This document shows, piece after piece, positions 12,753-23,216 of a stretch of 64,000 nucleotides of DNA. Both the position numbers and the translations under genes were made by a program. Numbering within the stretch: the stretch's first letter is position 1; the number at the start of each line of letters is the position of its first letter. The DNA lies in assembly GCA_964030475.1 (NCBI GenBank), contig CAXIPT010000010.1, positions 1,731,967 through 1,795,966 on the forward strand, written 5' to 3'. Source of the DNA: Tethya wilhelma (taxonomy: Eukaryota > Porifera > Demospongiae > Tethyida > Tethyidae). Below the pieces are notes generated by a model, which made no database searches, was not told the origin of the DNA, and was given only the letters and a program-made list of their open reading frames with translations.

Positions 12753-15205
12753 GGTCAAGAACCAGTATTTGATAGGTAATCTAGCTCCTCAAGATTGAAT
12801 AGAAATAGCCTCTAGCTCTTTTGCAGATCAAACTTACACAAGGACTGAACTAAAACTAGTGCGAGTTGCTTTGTCTTTTATAGCAAAGACCTTAAGTAGA
12901 ATAAATTCCTTCCATACAGCGCACATATTTCTCCGAATTTGGAAGCGTACAAGTATGTGCGCGTATACTACGTCACACTTTTTGGGACGAACATGACCTG
13001 ATGGGGAGTCTGTGTATGTGTAGTATGGATGTGGTCTGATGAGAGAGTTATGAGGGTGTATGTTCCGAGACTTTCCTGAGACCCATCTAATGGATTCCTT
13101 CTACTTGTAGCATTTCACCTGTCTGTATGATTGTAGATGAGGTGACTTTACTAATCGCTACAGTAACATAATAAAGATGTGGTCTGACAGATGAAGGTGT
13201 ATGTCCTGTGACCCATCTGGTAGATTCCCTGTATACTTGTAGCGGTTCACCTGTCTATATGCATTGTTGGTGGAGAAATATAATAATAATAATAATAATA
13301 ATAATAAAGATGTGGTCTGACGAGATAGATATATATGAGAACGTATGTCCTGAGACCCATCTGGTGGATTTCCTGTATACTTGTAGCAGTTCACCTATGG
13401 GTGGGGTGACTTTAATATATGCTACAATAATATTGATATGGTCTGACAAGATCAGTATGAAGTATGAGGATATTTCCCTAGACCTTTAAAAGATCCTCGA
13501 TCTACTTATAGCAATTCAGCTCTCATTATACTAGTCTTGTTGTGAAGTGATGCAATAAGTATAGCGAGCTTGCATACTATATATGCACAGAAGCCCAATA
13601 CAATGACTTTGTTATGTCTGTTGTATATGTTGTGATGCTTAGTTGTCTCTGGCTTTGTATGCATACTAAAGAGCTTTGTGGTGCGCCAAATTCCTACACA
13701 TGACTAAACAATTGCTAACAGGCACATACAATCTTCTTCCATCCACCTTTGATTAAGGTATAACTTCCATATACCTTCACACTACCTTCATATACCTTCC
13801 ATATAAGGCATAACTTCCATTCACTTTTGATAAAAAAGATTAAGTTTTTAACTGTTCTTTTTTTTTTTTTTTTTTCTAACTGTAATGGACAAATAATCCA
13901 ATCATACTTCTTTTATACACATCAACTGCAATTGATTTTATAGGCTTACATTGGTATGATTTTCAACTGAACTCTTGACCCTGTCACTGTCAGTCCAGAA
14001 ATATTGATGAGCAAAGGTATATATACATATACAAAGGGTGTGGCTCGTAAAATACAGATGCCTGCACACAGATCTAACAATAAACATCAGTAACTTCATA
14101 TACAAGCAAGGAGCATAAAGCCTGCAACTCATAAAAGGAAAGCATGCTTGCATGCATGCAATGCTACTCTTTTAGCCAGGCCAGCTCAGCAATTAATTAT
14201 GTGCTTACTATGTGACATCACAGATGACCCTTTTCTGACTTCTGCCATTTTTGTAATCAGCTGGCAAAGAAACTTGTTATCTAGCTAGCTGTATTTCATG
14301 TACAGTGACAGAGAAACAGACTCCTAGTAGTGTGTGTTTCACCTTGTTAGTGAGTTGTTACATTTGTTTTGTGAAAGATTGGCTCCCAAAATATTATATC
14401 GCACTTCTTTGTCAGATACGCATGCTGGTTAGCCTTGTCAACAATCTCAAAAACGGTTAACCATACTTGAATTGCTTGTTGTTTTATCAGTCCTAGGCTA
14501 GCTCTGTAGCCTTGTCCTCAGGCCCTCTGCATGCTACTATTGCTGATTTATTACATTGACAATCTTTACCAGACACATTTTGAGCACGCAAAAATTAGGA
14601 GGGTGGTAAAGATCGTGAATTTTAATAAACCAGTACTACGTAGCAGCATGCAGAAGACCTGGGAATGAGGCCTCTAGCACTGCATAAGCTAGCTTTCTAG
14701 ACACTTTTTTCCTAGCTTGTATTCTCCACACTCCAGAGAAAAGACAGCTTTTAGTTCGAGGTCACATCACTTTCGATGATCCTCCGTAACACACTGGCGG
14801 ACGGACACACAGACAAACATAACTTTGCTTATAATATGATGCATAATATTATCTTATAGCCTTGGTTATGCAAAGAAATCTCACAGACAGTCCATAATTA
14901 TTATATTGGGTAATGGAGATTGAAGGTGTGTGATACTTTATATCAGTAAATCAGTTAAAATACTTTTTATGGTTTCGAGAAATGTCTTTAATTTTATTTC
15001 AAAATTATAATCCTGACCTACATGTATACTTATGACCATGTTGTGCTAAACCTATCAATGTTCCAAACTATCATCATTATGTAACAAAAATTAGTACATT
15101 GTAGACTAGACACAACTTTAACAATGGCCCATGCATTCTCTTGTTTTCAAGTTTGTTTGTCGTTTTTGTTTGTTTGTTTTTGATGTTTTTGCTTTTTTGA
15201 ATTCA
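12753..15205. other. Intergenic: minisatellite and orphan promoter
   Basis: 12867-12918 is the L5 promoter block. About 12985-13530 carries roughly four copies of the 135-base unit also seen at 10425-10830 and 20395-20540, interrupted by a TAA run at 13278-13305. 13890-14020 resembles the L2 and L3 upstream regions but has no gene downstream. 14510-14660 holds an inverted pair (GCATGCTACT / AGCAGCATGC context). 14660-15205 shows nothing I recognise. Confidence 0.55.
13890..14020 (-). promoter_or_regulatory. Orphan promoter-like block of the L2/L3 type
   Basis: Shares CTTCTTTTATACACATC, GAACTC/TTGACCCTGTCACTGTC and the following AGTCCAGA segment with 3140-3260 (upstream of L2), and more weakly with 5285-5400 (upstream of L3). 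No L-type exon 1 follows in the expected place on the minus strand, so this is a leftover of a lost gene copy. Confidence 0.55.
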
Positions 15206-16995
15206 TTATGGATGTTGTACAGCAGACTGAGAAGATGTTTCTTCATTACTAGGAGAAGAATAATTGTCCAGCAGTTCGTTGGGACATTCCTCAGTCTCTA
15301 TCGGTTGTTGTGGTAGGATATCAGCTGTTTGAGTCTGAGGTGGAGCAGTTGTTACTTGGGTGGGCTGAGGTGGAGCAGTTGTTACTTGGGTAGGCTGAGG
15401 TGGAGCACTTGTTACTTGGGTGGGCTGAGGTGGAGCAGTTGTTACTTGGGTGGGCTGAGGTGGGGCAGTTGTTACTTGGGTAGGCTGAGGTGGAGCACTT
15501 GTTACTTGGGTAGGCTGAGGTGGAGCAGTTGTTACTTGGGTGGGCTGAGGTGGAGCAGTTGTTACTTGGGTGGGCTGACTCAGAGGTGGTGGTGGCGATC
15601 TTCTTAGATAGAAGGAAATTATTCCAGACATAATTCCACACGTAATATAAGCAATGCCAGAAATAACTGCAAGACCCTGTGTGTATAATAAAATTTAACG
15701 TGATGGAAATAGAGATAAGTCTAGTTGTCAAATCTATAATAGACATTATATAGGATTAATACCATAAATTGTAAACATTTCATATAGTTGATAATTTCCA
15801 TATTCACTGCAAAGTACGAAAATTAAACCCACAAAAATTGCAAAATATTGGATGGGACTGCATAACGCAGCAATGCTACGAAGATTATTCACCACGAAAC
15901 ATTCACAATTTACTGGTATTTTGCTAGGAGATATATTATTTGACTTACTATTAGTACATCAAAGTAAACAGTTCCTCTTCCTAACAGTAGCATATTCAGA
16001 GTTATAGTGCTGGTAATAGTGACTGCAACAAAGAATACTTTGCAAACAACATCCTAAGTATAAAAAAAGAAAAAATTAAAATGAGAGAATGAAAACTATA
16101 ACATTATTCTTACTGTATAGACTATTATAATAATACATGTGGAGTTTGTGACTCAATTAATCATAGTTATAGCTACTGTAGGTCGTAATTGACCTAAAAT
16201 CTATCTGGTTTGAGAATGCCACTAGAATAACTTTGTAATTATTTGAAATTTTAAACACCGTTGGAAAGCACTTGTTCTCCCCGCCCTGTTTTTCCCATGC
16301 ATACCACTGACCCACAAGATTGCGAATTACAACTAATACCTATTAACTTCCAGCAGCATTCTCAAACCAGATTGGCTTTAGTGAAAATGTTAATGCAATA
16401 TTTTCCAGATTTATAGAATGCAGTAAGACTACATCTACACATTTATATGATTTTACATTACCACCATAAGACGATGTGAGTGATTAATAGCATTGAAATC
16501 TTTTGCTGCAAGGAAGACCATAATACACTCGTAGACTAGTCCTACTAAGCTGGGACCAAGTGCAAGTATAGGTACTACAAGAAAAGTTAACAAAATGCGG
16601 AAAGTTGCTATCAGCACAATTTCAAAAACTACTGCTGACACTTGAAGAACCTGTATAATTATAATGGCACTAATAATTGCATAATCAGTTATTATTATTA
16701 AAGTAATAAAAAATTCGATTTTGTACACTACATATGTCATCCACTCATAAAATTCAATGATTATTATTACAAATTTTACAGTATGCAAAATTTCCCAAAT
16801 ACAGTATATTTATATCATTATGCATCATGCATGCATCTTGTGCACAATGTCATGTATCTAGTATTCTTACAAAGAAACAATTTTGTGCAAAGTTTGTAAA
16901 TGCATACAGCTACGGTTTAACATTCTTGTTTAACTTACCACAATAAGAATTCTCACAAATATCTCAACTGCTCGTTGAGATTCTTTTTTGACCAT
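15206..16995 (-). CDS. G6: 4TM protein with Pro/Thr repeat tail
   Basis: Unrecognised protein of 273 aa. Exons (minus): 16939-16995, 16462-16650, 15949-16053, 15206-15676; all phase 0. Hydrophobic stretches at about residues 14-38, 45-72, 85-108 and 117-141 suggest four membrane segments. The tail after about residue 142 has eight TQVT(T/S)APPQP units, then an acidic/Ser end. The start MVKKESQRAVEIF matches G7's MVRRKFQRAVEIV, supporting the ATG at 16995. Intron 2 carries a MITE (16192-16384) shared with the paralogue. The first exon lies inside the open reading frame of the upstream gene G7. Function unknown; the tail could bind cytoplasmic partners, but no domain is recognised. Confidence 0.8.
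15335..15574 (-). repeat. 30-base coding minisatellite, 8 units
   Basis: Eight tandem 30-base units, each encoding a ten-residue TQVT(T/S)APPQP repeat in G6. Units 3 and 6 carry the Ser variant, giving a 90-base higher-order period. The equivalent array in G7 (17148-17237) has only three units, so copy number changed after duplication. Confidence 0.9.
16192..16384. mobile_element. MITE family 1 in G6 intron
   Basis: About 190 bases with terminal inverted repeats: left end CTAAAATCTATCTGGTTTGA, right end complementary to CTAAAGCCAATCTGGTTTGA. The same family occurs at 17996-18186 (left end lost), 6284-6360, 26735-26900 and 56501-56640. No coding capacity. Confidence 0.75.
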
Positions 16996-19802
16996 GACTT
17001 TTTCAATTGCTCTATGACAATTAATGAAGATAAGATAAGATGAAGATATTTCTTCATTACTAGGAGAGGAATGATTGTCCGGCAGTTCGTTGGGACGTTC
17101 CTCAGTCTCTATTGGTTGTTGTGGTAGGATATCAACTGTTTGAACCTGAGGTGGAGCAGTTGTTACTTGGGTAGGCTGAGGTGGAGCAGTTGTTACTTGG
17201 GTGGGCTGAGGTGGAGCAGTTGTTACTTGGGTGGGCTGACTCAGAGGTGGTGGTGACGATCTTCTTAGTTGGAAGGAAATTATTCCAGACATAATTCCAC
17301 ACGCAATATAAGCAATGCCAGAAATAACTGCAAAACTCTGTGTGTACAAATGTGATGGAAATGCCAATAAATCTTGTTGTTAGATCTATTATTATAGACA
17401 TTGTATAGGATTAATACTGTAAATCGTAAACCTTTCATAGATGATAAATTTTCGTGTTTGCTACAAAGTACGAAAATTAAACGTGCAAAAAATTGCAAAA
17501 TATTGGATGTGGCTGCATATAACACAGCGATGCTACGAAGATTATTCACCACGAAAGTTTCACAATTTGTGGTATTTAGTTAGTGGATATATTATTTGAC
17601 TTACTATTATCCTACCAAAGTAAACAGTTTCTTTTATGTTCAGTGCGAAAATCAGAGCTATAGTGCTGGTAATAGTGACTACAACAAAGAATGCTTTGCA
17701 AACAACATCCTAAGTATAAAAATAAGAAAAAAAGAAATGAGAGAATGGAAACTATAATATTATTCTTACTGTGTAGACTATTATATTATCATATAGCTGG
17801 GAATATTGACAGGGATTTTAATTTGACAGTTTGATGGTCAAAGTCCAAATCGTCAAATTTAAATTCACCAATATTTTGGGCGTCATATATGACTGTACTA
17901 TGTACATGTGCAAATCGTCGAATTTAAATTAGTCAATATTTTTATTTTACTTTCTGCAGAGCAAATTGTCAACTTTTTTTACCGTCAATATTTCCAGCTA
18001 GTTTGAGAATGCCGATAGAAAAAATAAAATAACATATATTTCAAATTTCCTCAAATTCCATTGGAAAGCGCTCATTCTCCCCGCCCTGTTTTTCCCATGC
18101 GTACCACTGACCCACAAAATTACGAATTACAACTAAAGCCTATTAACTTCCAGCAGCATTCTCAAACCAGATTGGCTTTAGTGAAAATGTTAATGCAAAA
18201 TTTTCCAGATTTACAATACAACTTATAGCTACGCATTAATTTATATGATTTTACATTACCACCATAAGACGATTTGCATGGTTATTAGCATTGAACTCTT
18301 TTGCTGCAAGGAAGAGCATAACACACTCGTAGACTAGTCCTACTGAGCTGGGACCAAGTGCAAGTATAAATATTATGAAAAATGTTAACAAACTGGGTAG
18401 ACCTGCTATCAGCACAATTTCAAAATTTATTGCTGACACTTGAAGAACCTGTATATAGTGGCAATAATGATTGCATAATTAGTTATTATCATTAAAATAT
18501 AAAAACAGTCTACACTAAGACCCCCGGAAGTACATACTATTTATCGAACATTTGGGGTTTGTATGGAGCATATGGGAGATAATGAGATTCATACTACACG
18601 TGGCTAGTTGTAAATTAGCTGTTATTTCTACCAGCTATAACTCGTGTTCAGGACTAGTCCAGTTAAAACCAGTATGATTTTTGAGTAGAGAAGGCCAAGC
18701 GCTTTCGATTGATCCCAAGTTTTAGCAAGGTAAGTCATATGAAAATGTAAAGTACACTTATGTAGCTAGCTACCTTGGCATGGAGAAGAGAACTTTGAAT
18801 TTTGATCAAATCAGTAATAGACACATATGAAGCTCAAGCTATACATTTTTAGACTATGTACATCTTGGACTATGGTCAGCTAAGTGCAGAAGAGTTGCAA
18901 CTAAAGTATGAGTAAAATACAGCTTGTACAAAATCAGAAATAATTGCTGTATTAACCAAGCACTCACACAGCCTAGGAAGGGTCCACAGACTTCTAGTCA
19001 GCACTTTCATGTAGCTCTACACTTGCTCTAATAGACTGTAAAGAAATAGACTGCTAGCGCTTGGCTGGCATTCAATAGCTACCCTCTTTGCTGGGCATGT
19101 TTCAGAACTTCCCCAAAAATTAATGATATTCATTCACTTTGAATTTTGATCAAATCAGTAATAGATATCCCTGTCTCTACAGAATTTAGATCTCCATTCT
19201 ATAGTACTAGCACTATACGTACCTTGAATCTGGAATGAAATAATCCTTGCGTGTTGAAGATACCAAGCATGGAAAACTGGAAAAGAAGTGACTTTGCTCA
19301 TCAAAAACTGTCAGTTTACGTAAGTACTAGAGGGCGCTGCGCAATAGTACAAGGTATGAATATTAATGACCACAGAGCCTCATGGAGTAATCATATTCAT
19401 TAACCACAACGTGTCACAACTGCAGATTATGACAAATCTGTACTACGCATTCCACTTGTATGACACGCTTCCATTTGTTCGATAAACTTGGAGTCTTAGT
19501 GTAGACTGAAAAGTAGTAAAAATTTGATTTTGTACACTACACATGTCATCAAATCATAAAATTAGTGATAATTATTACAAATTTTAAAATTTGCAGCATG
19601 CAAAATTTTCCATATACACTATGTATCATCTTATGCACCATGTCATGAATCTAGTATCCTGACAAAGAAGCAATTTTGCGCAAAGTTCATAAATGTAGTG
19701 TATACATGTGCACAACTATGATTTAAGCATTCTTGTTCAACTTACCACAATAAGGATTCTAGCAACTATCTCCACTGCTCGTTGAAATTTTCTTCTGACC
19801 AT
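16930..19802 (-). CDS. G7: 4TM protein running in frame into G6 exon 1
   Basis: Paralogue of G6. Exons (minus): 19746-19802, 18260-18448, 17605-17709, 16930-17337; exon sizes 57, 189 and 105 are identical to G6. Four hydrophobic segments as in G6, then only three TQVTTAPPQP units and a tail shared with G6 up to SPSNEE. After that the frame does not stop but continues through G6's 5' leader and all of G6 exon 1 (16939-16995), ending in a TAA made from G6's intron-1 donor. Predicted length 252 aa if unspliced there; if G6's donor is used, G7 would join G6 in frame. Intron 1 is enlarged by a 1003-base transposon. Function unknown. Confidence 0.75.
17148..17237 (-). repeat. 30-base coding minisatellite, 3 units (G7)
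   Basis: Three tandem copies of the same 30-base unit as in G6, encoding TQVTTAPPQP. No Ser variant is present. Confidence 0.9.
17796..18000. mobile_element. MITE family 2 nested in MITE family 1
   Basis: About 205 bases with inverted ends TAGCTGGGAATATTGAC and GTCAATATTTCCAGCTA. It interrupts the left end of the family-1 MITE that continues at about 18000-18186, which still has its right end. The internal part has repeated AAATCGTCAAATTTAAATT pieces. Confidence 0.7.
18506..19508. mobile_element. 1003-base DNA transposon in G7 intron 1
   Basis: Perfect 16-base terminal inverted repeats CAGTCTACACTAAGAC, followed on both ends by a shared TTTATCGAACA. The flanking sequence matches the uninterrupted G6 intron, so this is a filled site versus an empty site. 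AT-rich flanks obscure the target duplication. The interior has two copies of a direct repeat of about 30 bases (starting about 18792 and 19138) and no transposase, so it is non-autonomous. The CAG start recalls hAT elements, but that class is not proven. Confidence 0.8.
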
Positions 19803-21036
19803 GACTTTTTTTTATTATAATATTATACTCTCTGACAATTAATGGACTTGGAAAAGCTTGGAAGTGGTACTACAATATAGGGTATAATTGTACTGGTATC
19901 CTTCAGCTCTAGAAACAAATTGAAGTGCCTTGCTCTCTGCTATGAACCATTTACTAAAGGACAACTTGTGATCTTGTCTTATCAACTTTTGTACCAAAAA
20001 CCTTTTAGTAATTCTTTCCTTGTTTACTAGATGTGTCATTTGACTGTAAGATTTAGTATGTTATCACAGAAATGTGTCTACCATTTATAAATTATGCGCT
20101 TATAATTATATGGCGTCACTTAACAGCACTTTTATATTTGATTGAATATCTGTTTATCCCTGTAGTCTAAGATTGTTTCTTTTTCTCTGTATTCTAAGAA
20201 CATAATTATAAAGTATATAATTATTACTGTCATCTTACAATAATATATTGCAAACCTGCCATGAGCGCATTGCGTACATGATTGGCATAGTTCCGTTGAA
20301 GCACTTTCATAACTTCCTGGTATGTTTTCGTTTCAGTTTGATACGAGAGACTTCCTTGGTATGAATTTGTTACTGTAGTATAATGACTGTGGTATGCGTG
20401 TGATCTGATGAGAGATGTATTGACAGTGTATGATCCGAGACTTTCTCAAGACCCTTCTCAAGGATTCCTAGTACTTGTAGCATTTCACCTGTCTGTGAGT
20501 AGATGAGGTGACTTTACTATATATGCTACAGTGATGTAATAATACTAGTTAGATGGAAATATCATTCATTGGGTGAGCCTGAGCAAAGGATATTCATTTA
20601 CAGGACCATGCTATTAGTAGATAAGAGCATAATTTTGTTTTTGGTTCAATTAATGTAAACTTTCGAGTAAAATGTTTGGAATATGAGATGATTTTTGAAG
20701 TACTAGGTGGGTTTATTTTCACTGTAAAGAGTTTTATATGATAACTAATTCGCTTGCTTGCTTGCTTTGTTTCTTCCCTCATACAGGTCTGTGTGGAGTT
20801 GAATTCCTCTATCGACATTAACAGTCTGCACATTCTCATTCATTTATACACACACACACACACACAAACATTTCCAAAACTTTTCATTTTGTTGCATTTT
20901 AATCAAGCAAGATTTTATTTTTGCTCTAGTAAAATTTTGTTTATAACTAAAGTATCTTGATTTTTAATGAATTAATCGATTTTACATCACATGTACACAT
21001 ATTATTATTATAACTCTTATTTGCTCTCCATTTTAG
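19803..21036. other. Intergenic between G7 and IP3 receptor
   Basis: About 20395-20540 is a single copy of the 135-base unit found at 10.4 and 13.0 kb. A CA run lies at 20848-20868. No upstream IP3-receptor exon could be recognised here. Confidence 0.5.
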
Positions 21037-21710
21037 GAAACATTTTGGACAGCTCTGAAAAACCCCGACTCTGAGAAGTTCTTCCTTGAGATTCACTCGC
21101 GGTTCCAAGACGCTGAGGTAGAGATCAAGAACAACCCCATGGGTCTTGTCTTGAGTGAAGAGGTAAATTGATAGTTAGTGAAGTTGGTTGATTTTTGACT
21201 CACGCTGAGGTCTGGTCTGCTCACTGTACGAGTGTTTCGTTCATTTTATGAAGCAGTATTCAACAAAAAATCTTCACCAGACCCTAGTCAGAATAAAAAA
21301 AAAGTTCTGAAAGCACTAGAGCAAAGATGAACTGCCTTATCTATGGCTATGTTTGACATCAAAAATTTTTATGTCCATATCTCTGCCATTTTAGACTAAA
21401 CTGACACTGATTTTGACGAAAAATTTGATTTTATTTAATTAAATACAAGCAGTATCCTGGAACCTTAATGATAATGATAATGATAATAAAATATTCTCTC
21501 CAGGTGGGTGGAACGAGTCTTGTTCTGACCTCCACTGATGGTCCTGCCACCAGCATAGGAAAGAAAGCGCCTCTCATTCCACAGCTGTCGATGGACCAGA
21601 GAGACTTGCAGGTACAGCCATGAATGGATATGTGTGTATTAGTTGTTAGTTGATAAGGGGGTGTGGTGATGGGCGGTGTTAGTTGCTTGCTAGCGTTTAT
21701 TGTCGATTGA

Positions 21711-21772
<62 letters not shown>

Positions 21773-22014
21773 AACAACTCTCTCTAGTTGCAGCTGCCAC
21801 AGCCAACCAAACAGGCGTAAGACGTCGCCGAGGTCCACCTCCCTCTCTCGAGTCTCAGTCTTCAACTCTCTCGACCGACAGCAAGTCTGCACCAATCAAT
21901 GTTGTCGTGGGGAAATCTCTAATGCAGTCAGCACAGCTTCAGATCATGACCCCTCTGCTTCACTTCTTGCAGCTTCTCTGTGAGAATCACAACTCCAACC
22001 TGCAGGTAAGGCTT

Positions 22015-22074
<60 letters not shown>

Positions 22075-22711
22075 NNNNNNNNNNNNNNNNNNNNNNNNNN
22101 NNNNNNNNNNNNNNNNNNNNNNNNNNNNNNNNNNNNNNNNNNNNNNNNNNNNNNNNNNNNNNNNNNNNNNNNNNNNNNNNNNNNNNNNNNNNNNNNNNNN
22201 NNNNNNNNNNNNNNNNNNNNNNNNNNNNNNNNNNNNNNNNNNNNNNNNNNNNNNNNNNNNNNNNNNNNNNNNNNNNNNNNNNNNNNNNNNNNNNNNNNNN
22301 NNNNNNNNNNNNNNNNNNNNNNNNNNNNNNNNNNNNNNNNNNNNNNNNNNNNNNNNNNNNNNNNNNNNNNNNNNNNNNNNNNNNNNNNNNNNNNNNNNNN
22401 NNNNNNNNNNNNNNNNNNNNNNNNNNNNNNNNNNNNNNNNNNNNNNNNNNNNNNNNNNNNNNNNNNNNNNNNNNNNNNNNNNNNNNNNNNNNNNNNNNNN
22501 NNNNNNNNNNNNNNNNNNNNNNNNNNNNNNNNNNNNNNNNNNNNNNNNNNNNNNNNNNNNNNNNNNNNNNNNNNNNNNNNNNNNNNNNNNNNNNNNNNNN
22601 NNNNNNNNNNNNNNNNNNNNNNNNNNNNNNNNNNNNNNNNNNNNNNNNNNNNNNNNNNNNNNNNNNNNNNNNNNNNNNNNNNNNNNNNNNNNNNNNNNNN
22701 NNNNNNNNNNN

Positions 22712-22796
<85 letters not shown>

Positions 22797-23151
22797 AAAC
22801 ATCTTCATTGGTAATTCGTACATACATACACATGTACAAAAATAACCACTGAGGGGAGGAGGAAAAATAGGGTCCTACGGTCAAAATGTCTTACAAAAAC
22901 ATTGCACCAATCACCTAACTCCTACCACAAATGCTAGTATGATAATGCTAAACATAAAGGACATAAGATAAAATACAATAAAACATAATGGTAAAATACA
23001 ATAATTAACAGTGAATAACAATAACTAGCCTAAATACATAACTTACTTAAATAAATAATAGCAGGGAGGCATACTTTAGTTAGGTTTTAACATTACCACA
23101 GTACCAAATTTGATGAGAGCCACAAATTGCCAGCTTTGATAGTTTAAGAAG

Positions 23152-23216
<65 letters not shown>

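Noticed and set aside
15335..15574. CRISPR-like direct repeats
   Set aside because: The units are contiguous without unique spacers and lie in a eukaryotic coding exon.
15329..15607. Plus-strand frame with WSSCYLGGLR repeats
   Set aside because: It is the antisense of the G6 Pro/Thr minisatellite and has no splice or homology support.
21700..22845. Long open frames across the GT/CT microsatellites and the N run
   Set aside because: The frames consist of CV, HT, SL or RE dipeptide runs and unknown bases; only the exon at 21772-22005 is real.
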